DNA of 64,000 nucleotides from Thermoanaerobaculia bacterium (GCA_017883205.1 JADGNZ010000008.1:98624-162623), one strand, 5' to 3'; positions 44,471 through 53,967 are shown, counted from the stretch's first letter. A program made the numbers and translations. Notes: generated by a model not told the origin, from the sequence alone.

Positions 44471-45736
44471 GTGAGCAAACGCATCGTCATCGCCGGCGGC
44501 GGCGTGATCGGGCTTTGTACGGCGTACTACGCCGCGGAGCGCGGCCATCGCGTCACCGTAATCGATCGCGCTGCCGAGTCGGACCTCGGCTGCTCGTACG
44601 GAAACGCGGGGATGATCACCCCGAGCCACTTCGTGCCTCTGGCCGCGCCGGGAGCGATTCGTCTGGCGTTGAAATGGATGTGGAATCCGGAGAGTCCGTT
44701 TTACATGAGGCCGCGCCTCGACCGCAGGCTGATCGAGTGGGCCTGGAAGTTCCAGCGCGCGGCGACGGCTGAGCATGTGAGTGGTTCGGCTCCGCTGCTG
44801 CTGCAGCTGAACCTCGCCAGCCGCGGCTGTTTCGAGCAGCTCGCGAGTGAATGGGGAAATCCGTTCGACCTGACGCCGAAGGGCATCCTCATGATCTGCA
44901 ACACCGAGGAGGGGCTGGAGCACGAGATGGCCACAGCGATGATGGGACGGGCACTCGGTCTTCCGGTCGAAACTCTCGACGCGACACAACTCGCGGCGAT
45001 GGAGCCGGAGCTGTCGATGCGCGCGGTGGGTGGAATCTACTTCCCGAAGGACGCGTACCTGACGCCGGAGCGATTCATGAGCGCACTGATCAAACGCCTT
45101 CGCGAGCGCGGCGTCGATCTGAGGTGGAACACCGCGGTGACCGGCTGGCACGCCGGCGCGGGCCGCATCGACGCAGTGATGACTGCGGATGGCGCGCTGG
45201 ACGCCGATGAATTCGTGATCTGCGGCGGGGCGTGGTCTGCCGGAATCGCGCGGCAATTGAAACTGCGTCTCCCGATGCAGGCTGGAAAGGGATACAGCCT
45301 CACGCTTCCGCGGCCGCGCAAACAGCCGGCGCACGCCATGATCCTTTCCGAGGCGCGCGTCGCGGTCACGCCGATGGGATCGGCGTTGCGATTTGGCGGC
45401 ACCATGGAGATTACAGGGGAGATCACAGGAACCGATCTGTCGATCAACCCTGCACGCGTCCGCGGAATCATCAAAGGGGTCTCGAAGTATCTGCCCGAAT
45501 TCACCGTCGATGATTTTCAGGGCGTGAAGCCATGGGCCGGCCTGCGTCCCTGTTCACCCGACGGTCTACCCTACATCGGCCGTTTCCAGTCGTTTGATAA
45601 TCTCTCCGTGGCGGCTGGACATGCCATGATGGGCTTCAGCCTCGGGCCGATCACCGGCAAATTGATGAGCGAGTTGCTCTCCGGCGCGGACCTCTCCATT
45701 CCGATGTCACAGCTTTCACCGGACCGATACGCATGA
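44471..45736 (+). CDS. FAD-dependent D-hydroxyproline dehydrogenase (DadA-like)
   Basis: A 421-residue flavoprotein starting at GTG 44471 (SKRIVIAGGGVIGLCTAYYA), with the Rossmann GGGVIGL at residues 9-15 and the C-terminal GLRPCSPDGLPYIGR, then VAAGHAMMGFSLGPITG, typical of D-amino acid dehydrogenases. In this operon it should oxidise cis-4-hydroxy-D-proline to the 1-pyrroline-4-hydroxy-2-carboxylate. It precedes the deaminase gene with an ATGA overlap. It lies 184 bp after the repeat array. Confidence 0.9.
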   Translation: MSKRIVIAGGGVIGLCTAYYAAERGHRVTVIDRAAESDLGCSYGNAGMITPSHFVPLAAPGAIRLALKWMWNPESPFYMRPRLDRRLIEWAWKFQRAATAEHVSGSAPLLLQLNLASRGCFEQLASEWGNPFDLTPKGILMICNTEEGLEHEMATAMMGRALGLPVETLDATQLAAMEPELSMRAVGGIYFPKDAYLTPERFMSALIKRLRERGVDLRWNTAVTGWHAGAGRIDAVMTADGALDADEFVICGGAWSAGIARQLKLRLPMQAGKGYSLTLPRPRKQPAHAMILSEARVAVTPMGSALRFGGTMEITGEITGTDLSINPARVRGIIKGVSKYLPEFTVDDFQGVKPWAGLRPCSPDGLPYIGRFQSFDNLSVAAGHAMMGFSLGPITGKLMSELLSGADLSIPMSQLSPDRYA

Positions 45737-46608
45737 ACTGGCAAGGCGTCATTCCCGCGATCACCACTCCCTTCCGCGAGGACCTCAGCGTCGACCACGA
45801 TTTCCTCGCCCGTCACGCGTCGTGGATGGCGAGCGAAGGCTGTACGGGCATAGTGGCCCTCGGATCTCTCGGCGAAGGAGCGACGCTCGAGCTCGACGAA
45901 AAGACCGCCATTCTGAAGACGTGTGTGCAGGCGCTGAAGGTGCCTGTGGCCGCCGCGATCTCCTCGCTGAGCACGGATGGGGCGGTGCGGTTGGCGCAAG
46001 CCGCGCAACAAGCGGGATGCAGCGGCCTGATGGTGCTGCCGCCGTACGTCTACTCCACGGATTGGCGCGAGATGAAGACACACGTCGTGGCGATCCTTCG
46101 CGCCACCGACCTATCGTGCATGCTCTACAACAATCCGATTGCCTACAGCACCGATTTTCTGCCGGAGCAGATCGCGGAGCTTGCCGGCGAGCACGAGAAT
46201 CTGCACGCGGTCAAAGAATCGTCGGGCGACGTGCGTCGCGTGACGGCAATCCGATCGCTCCTCGGAAAACGGCTTGCGATTCTGGTCGGTCTCGACGACG
46301 CCATCGTCGAAGGAATTGCCGCAGGGGCCACTGGCTGGATCGCCGGCCTGTGCAATGCTCTGCCGCGCGAATCGGTGGCGCTCTTCGAGGGAGCGCTGCG
46401 CGGTGACGATGTTTCCGATCTCTATGCCTGGTTTCTTCCGCTGCTGCGGCTCGACACGCTCAAGAAATTCGTGCAGCTCATCAAGCTGGTGCAGCAGGAA
46501 GTGGGAATGGGAAGCGAGCGCGTCCGGCCGCCGCGGCTGCCACTCAGCGGCGACGAGCGCGATGCTGCGTTGCGCCTCATTCGCGCGGCACTCGGTGCGA
46601 AGCCGTGA
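45733..46608 (+). CDS. Dihydrodipicolinate synthase family deaminase (hydroxyproline pathway)
   Basis: A 291-residue class I aldolase-fold enzyme. Schiff-base lysine K161 lies in AVKESSGD and the catalytic tyrosine in MLYNNPIAY. NWQGVIPAITTPFREDLS is the N-terminal signature. Neighbours decide the role: in hydroxyproline operons this member is the 1-pyrroline-4-hydroxy-2-carboxylate deaminase, producing alpha-ketoglutarate semialdehyde. The start overlaps the FAD enzyme (ATGA). Confidence 0.9.
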   Translation: MNWQGVIPAITTPFREDLSVDHDFLARHASWMASEGCTGIVALGSLGEGATLELDEKTAILKTCVQALKVPVAAAISSLSTDGAVRLAQAAQQAGCSGLMVLPPYVYSTDWREMKTHVVAILRATDLSCMLYNNPIAYSTDFLPEQIAELAGEHENLHAVKESSGDVRRVTAIRSLLGKRLAILVGLDDAIVEGIAAGATGWIAGLCNALPRESVALFEGALRGDDVSDLYAWFLPLLRLDTLKKFVQLIKLVQQEVGMGSERVRPPRLPLSGDERDAALRLIRAALGAKP

Positions 46609-48002
46609 CGATGAACGACGTTGACCGCTTCGCGCGTGCAGCGGCAAGCGCATTTCCGAGCTATGGCCATCTGACTGGCCACCGTAGAGGAGAGTTGCTG
46701 CGCGCCATTGCCGGGCGTCTCGAAGCAAACGGCGAAGCGATCATCGAGAGCGCCAGACAGGAAACCTCTCTCGGATTACCGCGACTGCAGGGAGAGCTGG
46801 CGCGGACCTGCAATCAATTGCGGATGTTTGCAGCGCTGATCGAAGAAGGGTCGTGGGTCAGCGCCCGGATCGATCACGGCAAGGTGGATGTCCGATCGAT
46901 GCTGCGCCCGATCGGACCGGTCGCTGTCTTCGGCGCCAGCAATTTCCCGCTCGCCTTTTCCGTCGCTGGCGGCGACACGGCCTCCGCGCTGGCAGCGGGA
47001 TGTCCCGTGATCGTGAAAGCGCATCCAGCACACCCGCGGACGTCAGCACTGGCCGGCCAGGCCATCGCCGAGGTCGTACCCGAAGGAGTCTTCGGATTGC
47101 TGTTCGAGGAGGGCTATGAGGCCGGCATCGAGCTGGTGAAGCATCCGTTGATCAAGGCCGTCGGCTTCACCGGATCGCTGCGCGGAGGACGCGCCCTGAT
47201 GGATGCGGCGGCCTCGCGCGCGGAGCCGATTCCGGTGTTTGCGGAGATGGGGAGCATCAATCCGGTCTTCATCCTCCCGCGCGCAATGCAGGAGCGCGGC
47301 GCGGAGATCGCCGCCGGCCTGCATACGTCGGTGACGCTCGGCGTCGGACAGTTCTGCACGAACCCGGGCCTGGTGCTGACCACGGGCAATGAGGAATTCG
47401 CGGGCGAGCTGGCAACGCGGATCGCCGCCACACCCGCCGCGACAATGCTGACTCCTGCGATCGCCGGCGCCTATCGCGCCGGCGTGGAATCGTTCGCATC
47501 GATCGCCAACCGGCGCGCGTTCGTCGATGGCGAGGGAGGCGCAGCGCTTTTCACCACCAACGCTGAGAACTTTCTGGCGCATCCGGAATTGATGCACGAG
47601 AACTTCGGCCCTTCGACGCTGGTGGTCGAGTGCGACTCGCGTGCCCGCATGATCGAGATCGCCCGCGCGCTCGAGGGTCAGTTGACGGTGACCATCCACG
47701 CCGCCGAAGGCGAGATCGACGAGTATCGCGACCTCCTGGAAATCCTGGAAACAAAGGCAGGACGGATCGTCTTTAACGGCTATCCCACCGGCGTAGAGGT
47801 CGTGCCGGCGATGGTGCACGGAGGTCCCTATCCGGCCACATCCGATGGCCGCTCGACCTCGGTGGGCACGCGCGCCATCGAGCGCTTTGCACGCCCGGTG
47901 GCCTGGCAGAACGCACCCGACGCCGTACTCCCCGACGAGCTGAAAGAGTCCAATCCCCTCGGCATCCTGCGGATGGTCGACGGACACATTAAGCCAGGGT
48001 GA
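46605..48002 (+). CDS. Alpha-ketoglutarate semialdehyde dehydrogenase (aldehyde dehydrogenase superfamily)
   Basis: A 465-residue enzyme with GTG at 46605 (GTGA overlap with the deaminase; ATG 46611 is in frame and would drop two residues). Catalytic cysteine C251 is in GQFCTNPGLVL, and AEMGSINPVFILP supplies the active-site glutamate. NFPLAFSVAGGDTASALAAG matches the KGSADH type. It converts alpha-ketoglutarate semialdehyde to alpha-ketoglutarate, the last step of hydroxyproline breakdown. Family length is usual for this subgroup. Confidence 0.92.
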   Translation: MTMNDVDRFARAAASAFPSYGHLTGHRRGELLRAIAGRLEANGEAIIESARQETSLGLPRLQGELARTCNQLRMFAALIEEGSWVSARIDHGKVDVRSMLRPIGPVAVFGASNFPLAFSVAGGDTASALAAGCPVIVKAHPAHPRTSALAGQAIAEVVPEGVFGLLFEEGYEAGIELVKHPLIKAVGFTGSLRGGRALMDAAASRAEPIPVFAEMGSINPVFILPRAMQERGAEIAAGLHTSVTLGVGQFCTNPGLVLTTGNEEFAGELATRIAATPAATMLTPAIAGAYRAGVESFASIANRRAFVDGEGGAALFTTNAENFLAHPELMHENFGPSTLVVECDSRARMIEIARALEGQLTVTIHAAEGEIDEYRDLLEILETKAGRIVFNGYPTGVEVVPAMVHGGPYPATSDGRSTSVGTRAIERFARPVAWQNAPDAVLPDELKESNPLGILRMVDGHIKPG

Positions 48003-48054
48003 TGGGTGCGTCTGAGCAGCATGCGCAGGGACTCGCCCGCTACGACGGAAGCTC

Positions 48055-48678
48055 TCAGGGACGCTTCTTCGAGGGTCGTCTGCGGGCTGTGCGGGGCTTC
48101 GATGACGGAGAGGCGAGTCCCCAGAGCAGCCGGAGATCGAGCTCGATCGCATCGAACGGCTCGGCGCGAATGAGCGAAACGTCATCCTCGCCATGAGTCG
48201 CAATCAGAGACCACCGCCCATGTTCGAGGCGGTAAACTTCGAGGGTTCGAACGCCGGGATCGACAAGCCAGAGATGCGAAACGCCGTGGACGGCGTACTT
48301 CGGCATTTTTCGCACGCGATCCAGACGCCCCGTGGAGGGAGAGACGACCTCGCAAACCCAGTCGGGAGCTATGTCACACCACGCTTCGTCGGGGACCTCG
48401 GGCATCCGCTCGCGCAGCCAGCCCGCTCGATCGGGCACCAGAACATCGGCTCCGAGATGCAACTCCGGTTCGAAGAGAACCCACCAGCCGCCGGGTCCTC
48501 CGTGGCCGAACATGAACGCCGAGCCGAGGAGCGCACCGAGAGCCGAGGATGCCGTGGCGTGACGCAACGCGGGGCGCGGGTTGGTGAACAGCTCGCCATC
48601 GACGATCTCGGCGATGAAATGGTCCGGCACCTTCAGGAGATCGTCATACGTCGCCGCGCGTTTCGCTGCACGAGCCAT
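48055..48678 (-). CDS. Uma2 family (DUF820) putative endonuclease
   Basis: A 207-residue protein with the Uma2 pattern: YDDLLKVPDHFIAEIVDGEL, HLGADVLVPDRAGW, PDWVCEVVSPSTGRLDRVRK and HLWLVDPGVRTLEVY. The PD-(D/E)xK-like core is the D...EVVSPST set. The basic C-terminal tail (PRTARRRPSKKRP) may bind nucleic acid. Family genes are common in Cyanobacteria and Acidobacteria and of uncertain function. It lies downstream of and opposite to the hydroxyproline operon. Confidence 0.85.
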   Translation of the reverse strand: MARAAKRAATYDDLLKVPDHFIAEIVDGELFTNPRPALRHATASSALGALLGSAFMFGHGGPGGWWVLFEPELHLGADVLVPDRAGWLRERMPEVPDEAWCDIAPDWVCEVVSPSTGRLDRVRKMPKYAVHGVSHLWLVDPGVRTLEVYRLEHGRWSLIATHGEDDVSLIRAEPFDAIELDLRLLWGLASPSSKPRTARRRPSKKRP

Positions 48679-48742
48679 CGCCGAGCATCATAATCCTCCC
48701 CTCGCACGGGAGACATCGGACCAGTCTCCTCACGGTCGCCGA

Positions 48743-48773
48743 CATGGATTGTAAGTCCGACTTACAATCCATG
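48743..48773. promoter_or_regulatory. 31-bp perfect palindrome, operator-like
   Basis: CATGGATTGTAAGT (48743-48756), CCG, then ACTTACAATCCATG (48760-48773). The core TTGTAAGT-CCG-ACTTACAA has the form of a transcription-factor operator. It sits 65 bp upstream of the Uma2 start (minus strand) and about 40 bp after the end of the ThDP gene, so it could also terminate that operon. Confidence 0.6.
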
Positions 48774-48811
48774 CATGGTCCCCAGGACCACGCTACGCAT
48801 CTTCTGGCAGC

Positions 48812-50518
48812 TCAACTCGCGCTGATCTTTCTCGCCACGGCGCGGCCAATAAAACGTAGGCGATCGGGCCACGGGAGACGCCCGAGGTTGGTCTTGACCA
48901 CACCGCGCGTGAAGAACGTCTTGCGTGAATAGTCGATCGCGACCTCGACAACCACCGGGCGGCCGTCGCCGGAGATCGTGGCCGCGCGCTCGAGCACATC
49001 ACCGATGGCGTCGTCGCCCGCGAGCGTGAGGCACTCCACCCCAACGCCGCGGCAGATCGATGCGAGATCGAAGTCAGGGAGCTCGCTTTGCGCCTTTCTC
49101 CCGAAGGCCACAGACTGAAACTGCGCGATCTGCGCCAGCTCGCGGTCGCGGAGGACGAACACCATCAGCGGCAGCCGGAGCGCCGCTGCCGTGAGCAGCT
49201 CGAGGCCGGTCATCAGAAATGCGCCGTCGCCCGCGAGCGCGATGACCGGCGCGTGCGGCGCGGCGAGCTTGGCCCCGATCGCCGCCGGAACCGCGTAGCC
49301 CATGCAGGAGTAGTCGACGGGCGCGAGGAACTTGCCGGGCTTGTCGAGCACCAGCGCTTCGACGGCCAGGAATGTGCCATTGCCGCTGTCGGTGGTGAAG
49401 ATCGTCTCAGGCCCGAATCGCTCCTGAAGCGCACGAAGCAGCCGCCCCGGAGAGACTCCCTTGCGCGAGGGCTCTTCGATCTCGCGTGCAACGTCCTCGC
49501 GTCCGCCGCGAATCGCGGCTCGCAGTTCTTTGTCGAGAGAGTGCTGCGCAAGAAACGGCAGAAGGGCCGGCACGAGCGTGCCCGCTTTGGCGGCGATGCC
49601 GACGGCGGCGGGATAGTTGCGCCCCACGGCCGCGGGATCGATGTCGGCGTGAATCAACGGACCGCGCGGCGGCGCACCGTAGCTTCCCGTCGCCACTTCG
49701 CCAAAACGGCAGCCGATGGCCAGTGTGACGTCACAGCCTGCCGCGATCTTCCGCGCGAACGGCGGCGCGGATGCTCCATACCCCGGCCACAGCGCGAGCG
49801 GGTGCGTCTCCGGGAAGACCCCTTTTCCCTGGAACGTGGTGGCCACCGGCGCCTCGAGGCGCTCGGCTAGTGCCACGAGATCCGCGCCAGCGGCGCCAAG
49901 TCCAACGTAAAGCAACGGTCGTCTCGCTTTCGCGAGCAGCGCCGCCGCGCGTTCCAGCAGGTCGCCCGGTACAGGGGCTTCAACTTCTGCCTTTTGCCCT
50001 CCGCCTTCTGCCTTCCCATACCGGAAGAGATATAGATTCGCCGGGATCTCGACGAATACCGGCCCGGGACGCCCGGCTCGCGCCAACGCGCACGCGCGGC
50101 GGATCGTGGGATAGATGTCCTCTCCCCGTTCCGGCGAGAACGTCCCCTTCGTGACCGGCGCCACGACCGCCCTCTGATCGATGTCGTGGAGCTGATAGGC
50201 CATGGTGCTGTCGGTGCGAATGCCGCACCCGAGGACCAGCATCGGGACCGCGTCCATGAACGCCTCGGCGATTCCGGAGAGCGCGTGCGTGAGTCCTGCC
50301 CCGGGAACGACGTTGACGCAGGCCATCACGCCTGACGCGCGCCAGGCCGCATCGGCCATGAACGATGCGCTCTGCTCGTCGGTCACGAGAATGGGGCGCA
50401 CGCGATCAGACTCCAGCAAAGCGTCGTACAGCTCGATGTTGTGCGTTCCCGGGATGCCGAAAGTGAGGCGGATGTCTTCGTCTTCCAGCGCCCGGATCAC
50501 GAGCTCGGCACCGCTCAT
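48812..50518 (-). CDS. ThDP-dependent enzyme (acetolactate synthase / benzoylformate decarboxylase family)
   Basis: A 568-residue thiamine diphosphate enzyme. ATG 50518 overlaps the stop of the GMC gene (TGATG), so I prefer it over ATG 50524. Motifs: FGIPGTHNIELYDAL with the activator VTDEQSASFMADA, central Rossmann region, and the cofactor motif VIALAGDGAFLMTGLELLTA, with metal ligands at the GDG end. It probably makes or cleaves a C-C bond next to a carbonyl, in the biochemical line of the GMC oxidoreductase. No typical FAD-binding ALS indications are seen. Confidence 0.88.
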   Translation of the reverse strand: MSGAELVIRALEDEDIRLTFGIPGTHNIELYDALLESDRVRPILVTDEQSASFMADAAWRASGVMACVNVVPGAGLTHALSGIAEAFMDAVPMLVLGCGIRTDSTMAYQLHDIDQRAVVAPVTKGTFSPERGEDIYPTIRRACALARAGRPGPVFVEIPANLYLFRYGKAEGGGQKAEVEAPVPGDLLERAAALLAKARRPLLYVGLGAAGADLVALAERLEAPVATTFQGKGVFPETHPLALWPGYGASAPPFARKIAAGCDVTLAIGCRFGEVATGSYGAPPRGPLIHADIDPAAVGRNYPAAVGIAAKAGTLVPALLPFLAQHSLDKELRAAIRGGREDVAREIEEPSRKGVSPGRLLRALQERFGPETIFTTDSGNGTFLAVEALVLDKPGKFLAPVDYSCMGYAVPAAIGAKLAAPHAPVIALAGDGAFLMTGLELLTAAALRLPLMVFVLRDRELAQIAQFQSVAFGRKAQSELPDFDLASICRGVGVECLTLAGDDAIGDVLERAATISGDGRPVVVEVAIDYSRKTFFTRGVVKTNLGRLPWPDRLRFIGRAVARKISAS

Positions 50519-52062
50519 CAGCATCGCGAAACCGCCTCGTTCATCGGCAGAAGAGATCCGGCGTCCTGGCGAATCCCCTCGGCCACCCGATCGGCGAGCG
50601 CCATGATCGTGAGATACGGATTGATCTCCAGGGAGTCGGGGAAGAGGCTGGCATCGGCTACGCGCAGCCACGGTATTCCGTGAACGCGTCCGTACGAGTC
50701 GGTCACGGAATCGGCGGCGCTTCTGCCCATGCCGCAGCCTCCCATGAGGTGCGCTGCCGAGACGGAGATCTTGCCGGGCTTGAAATGCCGTGCGTCGATC
50801 CTCTCATCGATCCGATCGGCATCGCTCGCCTCCAGCAGTGGCGGATTCGCGGAGGGAGCGTGAACGCGCAGCGCTCCGGCGGCGAAGAAAATCCGCGCCG
50901 ATGCGCGTGTGGCGCGGATCAGCGCCGCGATCGTCTCGTCCGTGAAGCGGTAGTGGACGCGCGGAGCTCCGTCGCGGTCGACCGTGACACGATTGCCGGG
51001 CACGGCCTTGTCGCACGCCAGCACCAGGATCATCTGCAGGCGCGGGAACGCGCGCATGAGCGTTGAGTGCGGCTCGCCGAATCCGGCCAGGTTCTTCGCC
51101 GTGGTGAACGGGAAGTACATGCACGTTTCGAGAACGTATCCCTCCTCCTCCGCGCGATCGACGAAGAAGCTCTTCGGATGTCCGACATCGTTCGTGATCG
51201 GGCGCGGATGTTCGCCGACGAGGATGTGGGCGGGATGACAGGTGAATCCCTCGCCCACGCGCCGCGGCAGACCCGGCAGATGCGAGCGGAGAAGCAGCGC
51301 CGGAGAGCCGACCGCGCCCGCGGCGAGAATGATGGCACCGGCGCGGATGCGGTAGTCACCCGACGGCCACTCGGAGGGCTGACCTTTCGCGCCGTCCGGC
51401 TTGTTCAAGACGCGGACGATCACCGCACGCTCTTCGATTCGAAGAGCCTCCGCGCGTGTGACTACCTCGACACCCGCTTGTTCCGCCGCGGGAAGCTGCA
51501 CGCGATGCGTGCCCTGTTTCGCGCCGGAATGGCATCCGAGGTTGCAGATGCTCGCGCCGTTACATCCTCGGACATTGATCGGAAACTGCTGCGCCACGTA
51601 GCCGGCGCGACGGCAGCCATCGACGAACAGCCGGTTGTTCTCGTTGATCAGTTCGTCCGCGAGGTAGTGAACGTTGTTCTGCGCGGCGAACTTTCGCGCG
51701 CGGGCGTCGAGATCGGAGTGCTCCACGCCGGGCACGTTCCAATTGCGGATCACGCGTTCGGGCGGCTGCATGGATGTACCGGTGTAAACGAACGTCGAGC
51801 CGCCGTAGACGCGGCCGAACGCGAGCGTCATCGTTCCGTCGGCGGTAAGAAAGCCGCCATCGTCCTGATAAAGCGCCGGCGCCATGTCCAGCTCCACACC
51901 GTTGCACTCCTCGGGCGAAATGCGCGGCCCCTGCTCGATGAGCAACACGTTGCGACCTTCGCGCACGAGCGGCGCGAGCTCCTGGGCCACTGCACCGCCC
52001 CCCGCTCCCGATCCGATGATGACGACGTCGTACGCCTTCTCGATCACCGGCGGATCTCCCAT
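50518..52062 (-). CDS. GMC-family FAD-dependent oxidoreductase
   Basis: A 514-residue flavoenzyme. FAD-binding VVIIGSGAGGGAVAQELA is at residues 12-30, the GMC signature SGAGGG-LAFGRVYGGST pattern follows, and near the C-terminus HLMGGCGMG with PWLRVADASLFPDSLEIN. It oxidises an alcohol. Its partner is a gluconate 2-dehydrogenase subunit 3-like protein encoded just upstream (overlap 19 bp), as in some membrane-bound GMC dehydrogenases. No signal peptide is evident. Confidence 0.9.
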   Translation of the reverse strand: MGDPPVIEKAYDVVIIGSGAGGGAVAQELAPLVREGRNVLLIEQGPRISPEECNGVELDMAPALYQDDGGFLTADGTMTLAFGRVYGGSTFVYTGTSMQPPERVIRNWNVPGVEHSDLDARARKFAAQNNVHYLADELINENNRLFVDGCRRAGYVAQQFPINVRGCNGASICNLGCHSGAKQGTHRVQLPAAEQAGVEVVTRAEALRIEERAVIVRVLNKPDGAKGQPSEWPSGDYRIRAGAIILAAGAVGSPALLLRSHLPGLPRRVGEGFTCHPAHILVGEHPRPITNDVGHPKSFFVDRAEEEGYVLETCMYFPFTTAKNLAGFGEPHSTLMRAFPRLQMILVLACDKAVPGNRVTVDRDGAPRVHYRFTDETIAALIRATRASARIFFAAGALRVHAPSANPPLLEASDADRIDERIDARHFKPGKISVSAAHLMGGCGMGRSAADSVTDSYGRVHGIPWLRVADASLFPDSLEINPYLTIMALADRVAEGIRQDAGSLLPMNEAVSRC

Positions 52063-52448
52063 CCCCGCACATCGGCTCGATAGCCGATCGTGGCCGCCGT
52101 GCTGGCGCGGCCGTAGTAGCCCATGAAGACGAGCGTCCGAAGGCCCCAGAAGCCGCGGCGGACAAGGAGAAACGGCGCGTCCTGCACGGCGAGAAGGAAT
52201 CGCGTTCGCCGCTGATGATCAAGCGCGCGAAACGTGCGGCCGAAGCGGAGGAGCGGAAGGAGGTCGAGCGCGCGGACGAAGAGCCGCAACTGCCTCCGCA
52301 CCGAGGAAGGGCGCGAGGCCAGTCCCTGCTCGACGATGCGCTCCAGTTCCACCCACCCGCCCTCGTCGAGCGCTTCTGCCTCCGGAACGATCGTGCGTGC
52401 GATGGTCCGAAAACGGTCGCGAACCGGAGCAAACGTCGCGTTAGACAT
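52044..52448 (-). CDS. Gluconate 2-dehydrogenase subunit 3-like protein
   Basis: A 134-residue protein with the family's helical pattern: RFRTIARTIVPEAEALDEGG, then RFRALDHQRRTRFLLAV, and GFWGLRTLVFMGYYG. Such small subunits accompany GMC or FAD dehydrogenases and often carry a Tat leader, which this one does not obviously have. It starts the three-gene operon with GMC oxidoreductase and ThDP enzyme. Function in the complex is inferred. Confidence 0.85.
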   Translation of the reverse strand: MSNATFAPVRDRFRTIARTIVPEAEALDEGGWVELERIVEQGLASRPSSVRRQLRLFVRALDLLPLLRFGRTFRALDHQRRTRFLLAVQDAPFLLVRRGFWGLRTLVFMGYYGRASTAATIGYRADVRGWEIRR

Positions 52449-52557
52449 CGGTGTGTTTACCGTGCAACACGGCGTGTGGTCACGGTAGCGTGAACGTCAC
52501 AGGATGCCGTTGCGGACGTCACAGACAATGGTCCGGTTACGCTCGCGGACGGCTTGG

Positions 52558-52567
52558 CGTAAGGCTG
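52558..52567. repeat. Left target-site direct repeat CGTAAGGCTG
   Basis: An exact 10-bp copy of 55016-55025 immediately outside the left terminal repeat of the transposon-like unit. Together they look like a target duplication of the size made by IS1-type transposases. Confidence 0.7.
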
Positions 52568-52798
52568 GTAGTAGTGGGTCAATTTGATAGTTATCTGTGA
52601 GCGGATGGCGTTCGACTGACGCGGTTTCCATCTTTGGTCGATCGCCCCTCCCATGGAACAAGTCGCATAGTCGTGACGTATACTCTACGAACGGTAGATA
52701 GCTGTACGTACTACCTTGGGAGGACGGGTGACTATTTTGCATCATCGCCCGTCGGATGTGATGAAGTCGGCTAGGTATGGCTAGCCGAGAGGGCGAAT

Positions 52799-53446
52799 GT
52801 GTCTGGAGAGACGAAGAAGGCATCTAGTTCGGCATCCGTCGATCGGTTCGCGCCAGGATTCCGGGACATGTACTACCTCGTGTCCTCCACTACTCGCGAG
52901 TTTGACGTAGCGAAGTTCCGCGCGTATTTCGGTGACAAGCCAGATGTTCTTGATGGAAGCTGCGTGGGAGTAGCGCCCCGAGACGAAGAATTCGGTGCGT
53001 ACCACATCCATTTCCAATGGCAGCGGTTGACTGGCCCAAAACTGAACTTCCGAATAGAGTATTTTAGGGGTCCACGATCTCACGAACCCGATGAGCACGA
53101 ACCTTTTGCCGAAGATTTCATGGGTTGGTTCGCCCAGTTCTTCACATCTCCTGCTGTCGAATCACATCTACACGCGCGGTTTCGATACGAACTATCAAGT
53201 AGGCATAGCGCCTTCCCTCTGCCGAAGGCTACCACCCTTGCCGATGGCGCAGAGTTGTACGGTATAGCCTTGCGCCTGACGGCGAACCGGGACGGAGTGT
53301 CGTCAATTAAGTTAACCCAAGGCAAGAAAGACTGGCTTATCGAAACGGTCGCAGACCGCTTGATTGAATTTGGGGAATTTGAGCCATTCAAGGACGTCGA
53401 TGTCCTCGCTTCAACTGTGTCCAAGTTTTTGGAGCTGACGTCGTGA
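52799..53446 (+). CDS. Transposon cargo gene A, hypothetical 215 aa
   Basis: GTG 52799. A 215-residue soluble protein with aromatic-rich beta-type text (MYYLVSSTTREFDVAKFRAY, then FGAYHIHFQWQRLTGPKLNF) and a C-terminal helical part. It resembles the outline of sporadically distributed TIGR04255-type proteins, but I cannot assign it. It overlaps gene B by 4 bp. Composition is clearly more AT-rich than the flanks, so it was probably acquired. Confidence 0.75.
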   Translation: MSGETKKASSSASVDRFAPGFRDMYYLVSSTTREFDVAKFRAYFGDKPDVLDGSCVGVAPRDEEFGAYHIHFQWQRLTGPKLNFRIEYFRGPRSHEPDEHEPFAEDFMGWFAQFFTSPAVESHLHARFRYELSSRHSAFPLPKATTLADGAELYGIALRLTANRDGVSSIKLTQGKKDWLIETVADRLIEFGEFEPFKDVDVLASTVSKFLELTS

Positions 53447-53967
53447 ACACAAATATCAAGAGCATCAACTATCCCTTTGATGAAGACTTTCCGTCCAACG
53501 ATGACGACTCCGTGGCAGTTTTTACGCCATGCCGCCATAGGGAGCTGAGGATTGTCGAACCGCTTGTTGCTGACGAGCGTCAACCTCAATATACAAACTG
53601 CCCGGCGCCAATCGACCGACAAATTGCAGCATTGGCGAGCCTAGAAGATGGCTGGTATGACGAAACATCTCGCAAATATGAACCGGATGAATTGCGCTGC
53701 GCTGCCAGATTGCTGGGCTCTGTTTGCGACACGTTCAGACTGCCAATTCCATATATCTATCCGACGCCGGATGGATTGGTTCGCGCCGAATGGTCATCGG
53801 ATAAGGCAGAGGTGATTCTGAATATCGACCTATGCGGTAAAACCGCCGATGCTATAGCGGCATTAGTCGGACCAGACGACGTGGATGAACTGACGGTGCA
53901 GCTCTCCGATCATGATGCGGAACGCGTATTGGGGTCGTTTCTATCCCGTTATTTGCGTAGAGGATGA
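53443..53967 (+). CDS. Transposon cargo gene B, hypothetical 174 aa
   Basis: A 174-residue protein starting at the GTGA overlap with gene A. The middle has the recognisable string LASLEDGWYDETSRKYEPDE, then PIPYIYPTPDGLVRAEWSSD, then VILNIDLCGKTADAIAAL. This 'GW...PTPDG...EW' layout recurs in small proteins I have seen only as hypothetical. It overlaps gene C by ATGA. The order A-B-C with 4-bp overlaps suggests a stoichiometric complex or toxin-antitoxin-like set. Confidence 0.78.
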   Translation: MNTNIKSINYPFDEDFPSNDDDSVAVFTPCRHRELRIVEPLVADERQPQYTNCPAPIDRQIAALASLEDGWYDETSRKYEPDELRCAARLLGSVCDTFRLPIPYIYPTPDGLVRAEWSSDKAEVILNIDLCGKTADAIAALVGPDDVDELTVQLSDHDAERVLGSFLSRYLRRG

